In this document: positions 8,705 to 20,266 of the stretch, one piece after another
How the letters are laid out: every line of letters begins with the position of its first letter
Position numbering within the stretch: position 1 is the stretch's first letter
Source: Sphaerisporangium sp.
Lineage (GTDB): Bacteria; Actinomycetota; Actinomycetes; Streptosporangiales; Streptosporangiaceae
Reading direction: 5' to 3'
DNA length: 42,452 nt
Assembly (NCBI GenBank): GCA_025964675.1
Contig: JAOPYI010000166.1
Coordinates: 1 to 42,452, forward strand
Notes under the pieces: model-generated
The model's database searches: none
Told to the model about the DNA's origin: nothing
What the model saw: the letters and a program-made list of their open reading frames with translations, nothing else
Program-made: the position numbers and the translations under genes

Positions 8705-9685
8705 TCACGGCGCCAGCATCTCCGCGGTGAGGTTGGCGTCGGTGCTGGCGATGCCGAGGTCCGAGGCGCGCTTGTCGGCCATTGCGAGCAGCCGCCGTAT
8801 CCGCCCCGCGATGGCGTCCTTGGTGAGCGGCGGGTCCGCGATCTGACCCAGCTCCTCAAGGGACGCCTGCTTGTGCTCCACCCGCAGCCGCCCGGCGATC
8901 ACCAGATGCTCGGGGGCGTCGTCCCCGAGGATCTCCAGCGCGCGCTCCACCCTCGCCCCCGCGGCCACCGCGGCACGGGCCGACCTGCGCAGGTTAGCGT
9001 CGTCGAAGTTGGCCAGGCGGTGGGCCGTGGCGCGAACCTCGCGGCGCATCCGGCGCTCCTCCCACGCCAGCACGCTGTCGTGGGCGCCGAGTCGGGTGAG
9101 CAGCGCGCTGATCGCGTCGCCGTCCCTGACCACGACCCGGTCGACCCCGCGCACCTCGCGCGCCTTGGCGTGGATCTTCAGCCGCCGGGCGGAGCCGACC
9201 AGCGCCAGCGCCGCCTCGGGGCCGGGGCAGGTAACCTCCAGCGACATGGAACGGCCCGGCTCCGTCAGCGAGCCGTGCGCGAGGAACGCGCCCCGCCAGG
9301 CGGCCTCCGCGTCGCACGTCGCCCCTGACACCACCTGGCGCGGCAGCCCGCGCACCGGACGCCCGTGGTTGTCGATCAGCCCCGTCTGGCGGGCCAGCGC
9401 CTCGCCGTCGCGATACACCCGGACCACATATCTCGAGCCCTTGCGCAAGCCGGCGGGCGCGAGAACCAGCACCTCGGCCTTGTGCCCGAACACCTCTCCG
9501 ATGTCCTTGATCAGACGCCGGGCTGTGACATTGGTGTCGAGCTCCGCCTCGATGACGATGCGCCCGCCCACAAGGTGCAGCCCGCTCGCGAACCGCAGCA
9601 ACGTCGAAACCTCCGCCTTGCGGCAGCAAGGCTTCAGCACCGCAAGCCGGCTCAGCTCGTCCTTCACCACACCCGTCATGGCCAT
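8705..9685 (-). CDS. whiA: sporulation/cell-division regulator WhiA
   Basis: A 326-aa protein with an N-terminal LAGLIDADG-homing-endonuclease-like region ([31 protein letters not shown]) and a C-terminal helix-turn-helix ([29 protein letters not shown]). WhiA controls septation and sporulation genes in Streptomyces, together with WhiB, and is almost universal in Gram-positive bacteria. The ATG at 9685 ([10 protein letters not shown]) has GGGGGAGGA upstream and matches the usual start; a second ATG two codons on is possible. It lies between yvcK (139 bases upstream) and gap (220 bases downstream), the conserved order. Confidence 0.96.
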   Translation of the reverse strand: MAMTGVVKDELSRLAVLKPCCRKAEVSTLLRFASGLHLVGGRIVIEAELDTNVTARRLIKDIGEVFGHKAEVLVLAPAGLRKGSRYVVRVYRDGEALARQTGLIDNHGRPVRGLPRQVVSGATCDAEAAWRGAFLAHGSLTEPGRSMSLEVTCPGPEAALALVGSARRLKIHAKAREVRGVDRVVVRDGDAISALLTRLGAHDSVLAWEERRMRREVRATAHRLANFDDANLRRSARAAVAAGARVERALEILGDDAPEHLVIAGRLRVEHKQASLEELGQIADPPLTKDAIAGRIRRLLAMADKRASDLGIASTDANLTAEMLAP

Positions 9686-9823
9686 GTGCCTGTGTCCTCC
9701 CCCAAACAGACGCGTCTCATGGTCGAAACCGCCTCGTCGCGCCCCGTGAACGTTGTCTGCGCCCGACGCGGCTCCATCTGCCCCCGGCAAGTCTCTCGCA
9801 CCCGGTGGGCGCGCTGACCAGGA

Positions 9824-11008
9824 TCAACGCTTCCCACGGAAAATCTCGTCCAGGACCGAGGCAAGCCGTCGTGCATCGTGCCTCGGCGAGCCGTCGGAGG
9901 CCGCCACGTCGGCGAGCACCAGGCGCCCGCCGAGCGCGTCGGCGGCCTTCTCCAGCTCCTCACGCTCCTCCACCACCCCGTGATCGGCGAGCACCACGTC
10001 GACCGTGAGGCCGGGGGCGTGCTCGCGCAGCACCTGCAGATGCTTCTCGGCGGAGAAACCGTCGGTCTCACCGGGCTGCGGCGCCAGGTTGAGCGCCACC
10101 AGCCGCCGGGCGCGGGTGTCGTGCAGCGCCTCGGCGAGCCGCGGCACCTTCAGGTGCGGCAGCACACTGGTGAACCACGACCCCGGCCCCAACACGACCC
10201 AGTCGGCGTCGCGCACCGCCTCGACGGCCTCGCGGCAGGCGGGCGGGTCGGCGGGCACCAGGGAGATCGCCTGGACGTTGCCCGGAGTGAGCGCGCAGGC
10301 CACCTGCCCCCGGACGACCGTCACCACGCCGTCGAGCTCCACCTCGGCCTCGATGTCGATCGGGACCGACGCCATCGGGAGCACCCGGCCATGCGCCCCT
10401 AGCAGGCGGCCCACCCAGTCGAGCCCTGCCACGGGGTCGTCGAGCAGCTCCCAGAGCGCCACGATCAAGAGGTTCCCGACGGCGTGGCCGTGTAACTCTC
10501 CCTCGCTGCGGAAGCGGTGCTGGACGACCTTGCTCCAGGTCTGGCCCCAGTCGTCGTCGCCGCACAGGGCCGCGAGCGCCATCCGCAGGTCACCGGGAGG
10601 CAGGACCCCCAGCTCGCGCCTGAGCCGCCCGCTGGAGCCGCCGTCGTCGGCCACGGTCACCACCGCCGTCAGCTCACCCGTGACCCTGCGCAGGGCCGAC
10701 AGAGAGGCGTACAGGCCATGCCCACCGCCGAACGCGACGACCCGCAGGTCACGCACCGGACTTATCGGCTCCCCATCATGACCGCTCACGTCAGGAAGCC
10801 GGCCCACTTCCTCGGCGCCTGGGTGCACGGACTCCAACCCGGTGGTCTCGATGCCCTGGAGGCGTGCTCCCCCGGCCGAACGGTGTTTCTCGCCATCTGC
10901 GGTCTCCGAGCGCCGCTCCTCGTCTTGTCCGGTGTTCGTGACTGATCGCCCGCCCGGCGGGACCTCACCACGGGACGTGCCCGCGGGTGCCCCGTTTCGC
11001 TCGCTCAC
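9824..11008 (-). CDS. yvcK: YvcK/CofD-like gluconeogenesis factor
   Basis: A 394-aa protein. Residues about 88-390 form the CofD-like fold: VVAFGGGHGLYASL at 91, TVADDGGSSGRLR, LGVLPPGDLRMALAAL, GHAVGNLLIVAL and VLGPGSWFTSVLPHL. YvcK homologues bind nucleotide sugars and affect carbon metabolism and cell wall precursor flow. The first 85 residues are low complexity and not conserved; the GTG at 11008 is kept because it overlaps the rapZ stop by 4 nt (GTGA), but a later start remains possible. Middle gene of uvrC-rapZ-yvcK-whiA. Confidence 0.9.
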   Translation of the reverse strand: MSERNGAPAGTSRGEVPPGGRSVTNTGQDEERRSETADGEKHRSAGGARLQGIETTGLESVHPGAEEVGRLPDVSGHDGEPISPVRDLRVVAFGGGHGLYASLSALRRVTGELTAVVTVADDGGSSGRLRRELGVLPPGDLRMALAALCGDDDWGQTWSKVVQHRFRSEGELHGHAVGNLLIVALWELLDDPVAGLDWVGRLLGAHGRVLPMASVPIDIEAEVELDGVVTVVRGQVACALTPGNVQAISLVPADPPACREAVEAVRDADWVVLGPGSWFTSVLPHLKVPRLAEALHDTRARRLVALNLAPQPGETDGFSAEKHLQVLREHAPGLTVDVVLADHGVVEEREELEKAADALGGRLVLADVAASDGSPRHDARRLASVLDEIFRGKR

Positions 11009-11952
11009 TCGCGGCCCACATCCCGATGGCTCACCTGCACCTCCATGCCCCGATCGCGCAATCGAGCCCCGATCTGCTCGGACATGGCCACGCTCCTGTG
11101 CTTGCCGCCGGTGCAGCCGACAGCCAGGGTGGCATACCCCTTGCCCTCGCGGACATAGCCGGTGGCCACGACGCGGAGAACCTCTTCGTAGGCGTCGAGG
11201 AACTCCTTGGCGCCCGGCTGGCTCAGGACGTACTCCCGTACGGGGGTGTCCAGGCCGCTCATCGGGCGAAGCTCCGGCACCCAGTGCGGGTTGGGCAGGA
11301 ACCGGCAGTCGACCACCAGGTCGGCGTCCACCGGCAGGCCGTACTTGAAGCCGAAGGAGACGACGTTGACCCGCAGGCCGGGCCGGTCCTCGCCGCCGAA
11401 GAACGAGACGATCTTGCCCCGGAGCTCGTGCACGTTGTGGGACGAGGTGTCGATCACCAGGTCGGCGTTGGCCCGGACCTCCCGCAGGATGCCGCGCTCC
11501 CTCGCGATGCCGTCGACGAGCCGCCCCTCGCCCTGGAGCGGGTGAGGGCGCCGGACGTTCTCGAAGCGGCGGACGAGCTCCTCGTCGCTGGCCTCCAGGA
11601 AGACCACCCGCACGCCGACGCCGCGCGCCTCGAGCTCCTCGATCGCGGTGTTCAGGTCGGTGGTGAACGCCAGGCTGCGCACGTCGACCACGGCGGCGAC
11701 CTTGTCGGTGTCGAGATTGACCCGGCCGGCCTCCTCGGCCATGGCGAACAGCATGCCGGGCGGCAGGTTGTCGATGACGAACCAGCCAAGATCCTCCAGG
11801 GCCTTGGCCGCCGTGCTGCGCCCGGCTCCGGACATGCCGGTGACGATGACGAACGCGGTGTCGTTCACCGCACCCTTCCTGCCAGGCGGCTCGCCGGACA
11901 GCGACCGCGAGGTGTCGTGCTCATTACCGTTTCCGCTGGTTTGCTCGGTCAC
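11005..11952 (-). CDS. rapZ: RapZ-family RNase adapter / nucleotide-binding protein
   Basis: A 315-aa P-loop protein. Walker A is GMSGAGRS (39-46), followed by [15 protein letters not shown], typical of the YvcJ/RapZ family, and the C-terminal domain has [18 protein letters not shown] and [12 protein letters not shown]. In E. coli the protein steers GlmZ sRNA decay to control glucosamine-6-phosphate synthase; in actinobacteria the role is unsettled. The GTG at 11952 overlaps the uvrC stop by 4 nt, and its own stop overlaps yvcK by 4 nt, so the three genes form one coupled transcript. The first 30 residues are poorly conserved. Confidence 0.93.
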   Translation of the reverse strand: MTEQTSGNGNEHDTSRSLSGEPPGRKGAVNDTAFVIVTGMSGAGRSTAAKALEDLGWFVIDNLPPGMLFAMAEEAGRVNLDTDKVAAVVDVRSLAFTTDLNTAIEELEARGVGVRVVFLEASDEELVRRFENVRRPHPLQGEGRLVDGIARERGILREVRANADLVIDTSSHNVHELRGKIVSFFGGEDRPGLRVNVVSFGFKYGLPVDADLVVDCRFLPNPHWVPELRPMSGLDTPVREYVLSQPGAKEFLDAYEEVLRVVATGYVREGKGYATLAVGCTGGKHRSVAMSEQIGARLRDRGMEVQVSHRDVGRE

Positions 11953-13865
11953 GTGCCCTCCCCCTTCAGCGCCGCAACGATCGCCTCGGCCGTCGAGAGC
12001 CCGATGCCAGGAACCTCGCGGATGTCGTCGACGGTGGCCGCCTGCAACCGCTTGACGGATCCGAAGCGCTTCAGCAAAGCCTGCTTACGCGCGGATCCGA
12101 GCCCGCGAATCTCGTCCAGAGCGCTCTCTTTGAGAGACTTTGCGCGTTTTGATCGATGGTAGGCGATGGCGAATCGGTGAGCCTCATCGCGCACCCTCTG
12201 TAGAAGATAGAGCCCTTCGCTGCTCCGGGGCAGGATGACAGGCTGGTCGTCGCCGGGAAGCCAGACCTCCTCCAGCCGCTTCGCCAGCCCGCTCACCGAC
12301 ACGTCGTCCACGCCCAGCTCGTCCAGCGCCCGCTGCGCCGCCGCCACCTGAGCCGGGCCGCCGTCGACCACGACCAGATTGGGCGGGTAGGCGAACCTGC
12401 GCGGCTTGCCCGTCTCCGGGTCGATCGGCTCGGGATCGAGCTCACCCCTCGCCGCCCGCTCCTCGATGTGGCGCCTGAACCGCCGGGAGATCACCTCGTA
12501 GATCGAGGCGACATCGCCCTGCCCGGCCGTGCCGCGGATCGCGAACCGGCGGTACTCGCTCTTGCGGGCGAGCCCGTCCTCGAAGACGACCATCGAGGCC
12601 ACGACGTCGTCGCCCTGCAGGTGGGACACGTCGTAGCACTCGACGCGCAGCGGAGCCTGGTCGAGGTCGAGCGCGTCGGCGATCTCCTGCAGGGCCCGGC
12701 TACGTGTGGTGAGATCGCTCGCCCTTCGCAGCTTGTGCTGGGCCAGGGACTCCTTGGCGTTGCGCTCGACGGTCTCCATCAGCGTCTTCTTGTCGCCGCG
12801 CTGCGGCACCCGAACCTCGACCCTGGCGCCCCGCTGCTCGGTGAGCAGCTCGGCCACCGCGTCGACCTCCGGAGGGACGGCGGGCACCAGGACCTCGCGG
12901 GGCACTGCCTCGGGAGCGGCCTCGCCGTACATCTGGAGCAGGAAGTGCTCCACCAGCTCGCCCGGGGAAGACTCCTCGACATTGTCGACGACCCAGCCGC
13001 GCTGGCCGCGGATGCGGCCCCCGCGCACGTAGAAGACCTGGACGGCGGCCTCCAGCGGATCTTCGGCAAGCGCGACCACGTCGCAGTCGGTGCCCTCGCC
13101 GAGCACCACGGCCTGCTTCTCCAGGGCCCGCTGGAGGGCCTGGATGTCGTCGCGGAGCCGCGCGGCCTTCTCGTACTCCTCGGCGGAGGCGGCGTCGCGC
13201 ATGGCCCGCTCGAGCCGCCGGATGAAACGGCTGGTGTTGCCGGCCATGAAGTCGCAGAAATCCTCCGCGAGCCGGCGGTGCTCATCCTCGGTGACCTTGC
13301 CGACGCACGGGGCCGAGCACTTGCCGATATAGCCCAGCAGGCAGGGGCGCCCGATCTGCCCCGCCCGCTTGAACACCCCCGCCGAGCAGGTGCGCACCGG
13401 GAACACTCGGAGCAGCAGGTCGACGGTCTCGCGGATCGCCCAGGCGTGGGAGTAGGGCCCGAAGTAGCGGGTGCCCTTGCGCTTGGCACCGCGCAGCACC
13501 TGCACCCGGGGGAACTCCTCGCCCATGGTGACGGCGAGGAAGGGATAGGACTTGTCGTCCCGGTATTTGACGTTGAACCGGGGGTCGAACTCCTTGATCC
13601 ACGAATATTCGAGTTGGAGGGCCTCGACCTCGGTGCCGACGACGGTCCAGTCGACGCCCTCGGCCGTGGTGAGCATGGTCTGGGTGCGCGGATGGAGCCC
13701 GGCGAAGTCGGCGAAGTAGGAATTGAGCCGCTGGCGCAGGCTCTTGGCCTTGCCCACGTAGATGACCCGGCCGTGGGCGTCCCTGAAGCGGTAGACGCCC
13801 GGGGACTCCGGGATCGACCCCTGCTCGGGGCGGAAGCTCAGGGGGCTGTTCGCGGGTCTCGCCAC
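11949..13865 (-). CDS. uvrC: excinuclease ABC subunit C
   Basis: A 638-aa nucleotide-excision-repair nuclease. Order of domains: GIY-YIG nuclease ([22 protein letters not shown], about 23-100), a cysteine-rich segment ([21 protein letters not shown]), the UVR motif ([11 protein letters not shown]), the RNase H-like 3' nuclease ([32 protein letters not shown]) and a C-terminal helix-hairpin-helix pair ([24 protein letters not shown]). The GTG at 13865 has only a weak TAGG upstream. It heads the coupled run uvrC-rapZ-yvcK. No SOS box was seen upstream. Confidence 0.97.
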   Translation of the reverse strand: MARPANSPLSFRPEQGSIPESPGVYRFRDAHGRVIYVGKAKSLRQRLNSYFADFAGLHPRTQTMLTTAEGVDWTVVGTEVEALQLEYSWIKEFDPRFNVKYRDDKSYPFLAVTMGEEFPRVQVLRGAKRKGTRYFGPYSHAWAIRETVDLLLRVFPVRTCSAGVFKRAGQIGRPCLLGYIGKCSAPCVGKVTEDEHRRLAEDFCDFMAGNTSRFIRRLERAMRDAASAEEYEKAARLRDDIQALQRALEKQAVVLGEGTDCDVVALAEDPLEAAVQVFYVRGGRIRGQRGWVVDNVEESSPGELVEHFLLQMYGEAAPEAVPREVLVPAVPPEVDAVAELLTEQRGARVEVRVPQRGDKKTLMETVERNAKESLAQHKLRRASDLTTRSRALQEIADALDLDQAPLRVECYDVSHLQGDDVVASMVVFEDGLARKSEYRRFAIRGTAGQGDVASIYEVISRRFRRHIEERAARGELDPEPIDPETGKPRRFAYPPNLVVVDGGPAQVAAAQRALDELGVDDVSVSGLAKRLEEVWLPGDDQPVILPRSSEGLYLLQRVRDEAHRFAIAYHRSKRAKSLKESALDEIRGLGSARKQALLKRFGSVKRLQAATVDDIREVPGIGLSTAEAIVAALKGEGT

Positions 13866-13962
13866 ACTGAAAGCCTATCCGGACCCGCCGACAGAACAGG
13901 GCGATCCAGCGCCGCGTAGGGGCCTGATGAAGGTGGTGAAGATCTCTGCTCCGGGTCCTTTT

Positions 13963-15426
13963 TCACCGCCTGCAGATCAGCGTCTCACGACCGGACGCGG
14001 CCACCCGGACGAAGCCGGGCACCTCGGGCGGCCGGCGGCCGAGCAGGCATCGCACACCGTAGCGGTCGGCGAGGCTCAGCCGCTCCTCCGTCGGGGTCCC
14101 CACCTCGAACATGCGCCGATGCGCCGTACGGCGCTCGGCCTCGTCCGTGACGAACGGATAGGGGTACGGCGGGGCGACCGCGCGCACCCCCCATCCGACG
14201 AGCAGGCGCGTGGCGTCGGTGCGCCTCGCCATCACGACGTCGCCGTCACGCACGTACGGCCGGGCGAAGTCGTCCCGGTGGTCGGTCCTGGCACCCGGCC
14301 AGCTCTCGATCACCCCGGCCGGGACGAACCTCGCGGGAACCTCCGGCGGCAGCGCGCGGGCGATCCCCGGCGCCGCGCCGCACACACCTGCCACGCAGGC
14401 CGCGGCGGCAAGCGCGCCGTACGGCTTCCAGCCCGCGAGCCGGTCCCCGAGGTAGCGGGCGAGGGCCAGATGGGACATGAGCGCCATCGCCGGGATGAGC
14501 CGGGCGAACTCGTACCGCCCGAGGAGCACGGCGACGATCACCGCTGCCGCCCCGGCGGCGAACCCCGCGGCGAGCTCACGGCCGAACGGCAGTCTCCTGC
14601 CATGCCAGAGGGCCGGAACGCCCACCAGGACCAGCCAGTACTTCTGCCATGCGTTCGCGGCGAGCCCGGCGTGAATCCGCGAGAACCCCGATCCCGCCCG
14701 CGCCAGCGCCGACACCTCGGCGTACGGCCAGAGCGACGCCAGAGCGATGGCGCCCATACCGGCGCAGGCGAGCGCGACCAATCGTCCCCTCGACCAGGCG
14801 CCCGGCCGGGCGAGCAGGAAGGCGGCCGCCACGAAGGCCGTCTCCGCGGCGGTGAAGGGGTGCACCAGCAGGATGAGGGCGGGCAGCGCCACAAGACAGG
14901 CCAGGTCGGCCTGCCGACCCTCGTCGCGGAAGCGCACCAGGGCCGCCCAGCACAGCAGCATGAGGGCCAGGGCCGCCGTGGAGGGGTACGGCTGCGTGAA
15001 CGACAGCGAGGCCAAGGGGAAGAACCCGCTCCACGCGATCGGCAGCGTTCCCCAGAGCAGCAGCGCGAAGATCACGGCGAGTACGGCCGTCGCCGTCCGG
15101 GCGCTGAGGCGGCGGCAGAACACCCGCAGCGCCCACAGCAACAGCGCGATGTTCACCGCCCCCGCCAACTCAAGGACGGTCTCGGGGTCCAGGCGGGCGA
15201 GCCGTGAGACCACGCCCAGCAGCAGCGTGTACGGCGTGAAGTAGGGGCTCGGCACGTGGCCGCCCACCAGCGGATCCTCTGGCGCCGTCGGATGGTTGGC
15301 CACGGCCCGGACCGTCGCGACATGGAGGTGCCAGTCGCCTACCCAGACATGCCTGCCGGCGACGAGCACCGACCAGGCCGACACGATCGCCGACAGCAGC
15401 AGGTATCCCCCGCCGCGCACGCGCAT
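13963..15426 (-). CDS. polytopic membrane protein, GT-C glycosyltransferase-like
   Basis: A 487-aa integral membrane protein of unknown function with roughly 9-11 hydrophobic helices and a soluble C-terminal part of about 150 residues. After the first helix comes VGDWHLHVATVRAVANHP, with an aspartate in the place where GT-C membrane glycosyltransferases carry their catalytic acid, and SPYFTPYTLLLGVVSRL follows. The soluble tail has RRTDATRLLVGWG and LADRYGVRCLLGRRP, again recalling such enzymes. I could not place it in a named family. The ATG at 15426 follows GGGAGGAG closely; GTG two codons later would have better spacing, and an ATG at 15477 is less likely. It lies upstream of uvrC. Confidence 0.7.
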   Translation of the reverse strand: MRVRGGGYLLLSAIVSAWSVLVAGRHVWVGDWHLHVATVRAVANHPTAPEDPLVGGHVPSPYFTPYTLLLGVVSRLARLDPETVLELAGAVNIALLLWALRVFCRRLSARTATAVLAVIFALLLWGTLPIAWSGFFPLASLSFTQPYPSTAALALMLLCWAALVRFRDEGRQADLACLVALPALILLVHPFTAAETAFVAAAFLLARPGAWSRGRLVALACAGMGAIALASLWPYAEVSALARAGSGFSRIHAGLAANAWQKYWLVLVGVPALWHGRRLPFGRELAAGFAAGAAAVIVAVLLGRYEFARLIPAMALMSHLALARYLGDRLAGWKPYGALAAAACVAGVCGAAPGIARALPPEVPARFVPAGVIESWPGARTDHRDDFARPYVRDGDVVMARRTDATRLLVGWGVRAVAPPYPYPFVTDEAERRTAHRRMFEVGTPTEERLSLADRYGVRCLLGRRPPEVPGFVRVAASGRETLICRR

Positions 15427-15548
15427 GGCTCCTCCCACAGCGCATGCGATCACATCCGCCGGGAGGCACCCGGCCACTTGAGGTCAAGGTCCGGCAAAGG
15501 CTCACGCACCTCCGGAAGCACCTGTACGCGCCATGGGTCCCACCAGCC

Positions 15549-15594
15549 GAACGGGCGGGGACGAAGGGCCGACGCCCTTCACCCCCGCCCGTTC
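15549..15594 (-). terminator. large hairpin, terminator of the Rieske transcript
   Basis: GAACGGGCGGGG (15549-15560) pairs with CCCCGCCCGTTC (15583-15594), and inside it GAAGGGC/GCCCTTC extends the stem to a CGAC loop. It lies on the minus strand after the Rieske gene and the two tail copies, and before the next gene's start, so those copies are probably 3' untranslated RNA. Confidence 0.75.
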
Positions 15595-15616
15595 ATGAAG
15601 CAGAGATACGACCCAG

Positions 15617-15680
15617 CCTCAGACGATGAAGCCGCCGTCAACCTTGACGTGCTACTCCGCCACCGGCTCACCCGCCGCGC
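15617..15680 (-). repeat. decayed copy B of the Rieske gene 3' end
   Basis: On the minus strand the bases read like the last 20 codons of the Rieske gene but with a stop inside: AGEPVAE, stop, HVKVDGGFIV, stop. The functional gene has GPASKPLAEKQIKVDGGSIS at this place. The block GAAGCCGCCGTCAACCTTGA on the plus strand nearly repeats the gene's own GGAGCCGCCGTCGACCTTGA. Confidence 0.65.
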
Positions 15681-15690
15681 AAGCGCAGTG

Positions 15691-15743
15691 GATCCGCAGT
15701 CAACCTTGATCTGCTGGTTCACCAGCGGCTCGCCGGGCCATGC
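15691..15743 (-). repeat. decayed copy A of the Rieske gene 3' end
   Basis: On the minus strand one frame reads PGEPLVNQQIKVDCGS, a diverged version of the Rieske C terminus (GPASKPLAEKQIKVDGGS). It begins directly after the gene's stop codon region but in another frame, so it is not an extension of the protein. The shared core AACCTTGATCTGCT is nearly identical to the functional copy. Confidence 0.65.
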
Positions 15744-15754
15744 GCCACCGGACC

Positions 15755-16234
15755 TCAGGCGAGGCTGATGGAGCCGCCGTCGACCTTGATCTGCTTTTCG
15801 GCCAATGGCTTGCTCGCCGGGCCGTTGGCCACGGATCCGTCAGCGATGCTGAACTTGCTGCCGTGACAGGGGCAGTTGATGGTGCCTCCGGAAACGGAGC
15901 CGACCGGGCATCCCTGGTGGGTGCAGATGGCGCTGAACGCCTTGAACTGACCGTCGCTGGGCTGCGTGACGACGATCTTCTCCTTCTTGAAGATCTTGCC
16001 GCCGCCCTTGGGGATGTCGCTCACCTTCGCCAGCGCGGCACCGGCAGCCGCGGCCGCGGCGCCCGTGGCGTCTCCCGCGGAGGACGACGCCGGGGCGGGG
16101 TCGGAGGAGGAGGTGGCGCCGCTGTCGACCGTGGCGGATGAGTTAGATCCACCGCACGCGGTCAGCACCACGGCCAGGCCCGCGCCACTCGCGCCCAGCA
16201 TCACCGCACGCCGTGTCGTATCCGTGTCCGTCAT
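15755..16234 (-). CDS. Rieske (2Fe-2S) protein, Tat-type lipoprotein
   Basis: A 159-aa exported protein. The signal has twin arginine (Arg8-Arg9 in TTRRAVMLGAS), a hydrophobic core and the lipobox LTAC with Cys27, followed by a Ser/Ala-rich spacer of about 40 residues. The Rieske domain has CTHQGC (Cys104, His106) and CPCHGS (Cys121, His124) as cluster ligands, with Cys109/Cys123 able to form the usual disulfide. It resembles the small stand-alone Rieske proteins of actinobacteria, of unknown partner; it is not the bc-complex QcrA. ATG at 16234 with GGAAGG upstream. The direct repeat CACGTAAC at 16304-16311 and 16332-16339 lies in its upstream region. Confidence 0.92.
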   Translation of the reverse strand: MTDTDTTRRAVMLGASGAGLAVVLTACGGSNSSATVDSGATSSSDPAPASSSAGDATGAAAAAAGAALAKVSDIPKGGGKIFKKEKIVVTQPSDGQFKAFSAICTHQGCPVGSVSGGTINCPCHGSKFSIADGSVANGPASKPLAEKQIKVDGGSISLA

Positions 16235-16303
16235 ATTCGCCTTCCTAGAACGTCTGTATATCTCTGCTACGGCTCGCACCCCGACTTGGTTCAGCATGTG
16301 AGC

Positions 16304-16339
16304 CACGTAACTCAGGAAGTATGGACAGTTACACGTAAC
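16304..16339 (-). promoter_or_regulatory. CACGTAAC direct repeats upstream of the Rieske gene
   Basis: CACGTAAC occurs at 16304-16311 and again at 16332-16339, 28 bases apart. The second copy is half of an inverted repeat GTTAC-AC-GTAAC (16328-16339). A TTGACC, a possible -35, lies just upstream on the minus strand. The spacing suggests a regulator site, but the protein is unknown and no convincing -10 was fixed. Confidence 0.35.
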
Positions 16340-16430
16340 GCGCAGGTCAAACGGACTCGATGCGCGGGTCATCCACGAGCCCGGCCAGGTCCAGCCGGCG
16401 AGGGCCACCGTGAGAGCGGAGAAGGGCGGG

Positions 16431-19271
<2,841 letters not shown>

Positions 19272-19443
19272 AGCAGATCTCTCATGTTGGGTTGCGATCC
19301 ACGGCAGCCGGACGAGGCCACCTCTGACTAGTCGCCGCCACTCTAACGACGGGGTCCGACAGTTTTCTTCCGCTCCGGCCAGTCCGCGGAAGGGCCGGGT
19401 CCGGGAGCCGGGAACCGGCCGCGGGAGAGGCATCCGCGCGGGC

Positions 19444-19479
19444 GGCGTGTGGAAAAATCATGGCGTGTGGAGAAATGAT
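19444..19479 (+). repeat. two 18-bp tandem repeats over a start site
   Basis: GGCGTGTGGAAAAATCAT (19444-19461) is followed directly by GGCGTGTGGAGAAATGAT (19462-19479) and then by a partial third unit GGCGTGCATGA. The units differ at two positions. They create several in-frame ATG codons and a GGAG at the start of the MDMPI-type gene, so the translation start is ambiguous. Confidence 0.7.
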
Positions 19480-20266
19480 GGCGTGCATGACCGTTCTTGA
19501 CGACCTTCAGGCCGAACTCGCCGCGGCCACGAACCGGCTGCTCGCCACCACGGCCGCGCTGTCCGACTCGGACGTCACGGCCCCCTCCCTGCTTCCGGGC
19601 TGGACCCGCGGCCACGTGCTCACCCACGTCGCGCGCAACGCGGACAGCCTTGTCAACCTGGTGACCTGGGCCAGGACAGGTCTGTACACCCCACAGTACC
19701 CAACGCCCGACGCCCGGGAGGCCGAGATAGCCGAAGGCGCCGGAAGGCCGATCAAGGATCAGCACGCCGACATCGCCGGCAGCGCGTCGCGGCTCGACAC
19801 CGAGATGGGAGCGATGCCGCCGGAGGCGTGGGCGGCCAGAGTGGAAGGCACGCGACCGCCGGAGCACCCCGCGTGGTACCTCCTGGTGCGCAGGATCCGG
19901 GAGGTCGAGGTCCATCACGTGGATCTCGGCGCCGGCTACGCGTGGGACGACTGGCCGGAGGTCTTCGTCCGGCGGGAGCTCCACGACGCGATGGCGGGCT
20001 GGCCGCACCCCGAGAGCACGGTCAGCGAGGTCCGCGCCGGCGACCGGAGCTGGTCCGGCCTGGGTGAGGGCCCGGTGATCGAGGGCACCGCCCCGGCCGT
20101 CCTCGCCTGGGTGACGGGCCGCCTGCCGGATGACGGGCACGGGGACGCGGGGCTCGTGACGTACGGGAGGCTTAGGCTGGCGGAGAAGCCTCCGGCGGCA
20201 CCGCCGTGGCTGACGATGCCGGCACCGCCCGGCCTTCCGGCGACACCACCTGAGGAGTACCCATGA
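19478..20266 (+). CDS. maleylpyruvate isomerase family mycothiol-dependent protein
   Basis: A protein of 259-262 aa. Residues 1-150 form a DinB-like helical bundle of the MDMPI N domain: LPGWTRGHVLTHVARNADS holds the conserved W-x-x-x-H-V/L-x-x-H, and REVEVHHVDL provides the further histidines of the metal site. A C-terminal domain follows. The family uses mycothiol for isomerisation or S-transfer; the substrate here is unknown. Starts at 19460, 19478 and 19487 are all in frame because of the tandem repeat; 19478 has GGAG 5 nt upstream, while 19487 gives the usual N terminus (MTVLDDLQAEL). The stop overlaps the next ATG by 4 nt (ATGA). Confidence 0.82.
   Translation: MACMTVLDDLQAELAAATNRLLATTAALSDSDVTAPSLLPGWTRGHVLTHVARNADSLVNLVTWARTGLYTPQYPTPDAREAEIAEGAGRPIKDQHADIAGSASRLDTEMGAMPPEAWAARVEGTRPPEHPAWYLLVRRIREVEVHHVDLGAGYAWDDWPEVFVRRELHDAMAGWPHPESTVSEVRAGDRSWSGLGEGPVIEGTAPAVLAWVTGRLPDDGHGDAGLVTYGRLRLAEKPPAAPPWLTMPAPPGLPATPPEEYP

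Larger units (their letters stand above)
15427..15754. other. 328-base region of decayed Rieske tails and a terminator
   Basis: Between the Rieske stop (15755) and the membrane-protein start lie two decayed copies of the Rieske 3' end (15617-15680 and 15691-15743) and a large hairpin (15549-15594). The rest (15427-15548) shows no gene or RNA that I recognise; it should hold the promoter of the membrane-protein gene. Confidence 0.6.

Noticed and set aside
16235-16408. Longer Rieske protein starting at 16408
   Set aside because: It would put 58 residues before the twin-arginine signal; the ATG at 16234 has a good ribosome binding site and gives a proper signal peptide.
19272-19477. Search for a LexA box before uvrA
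   Set aside because: No TCGAAC-N4-GTTCGA-like sequence was seen, so SOS control is not claimed.
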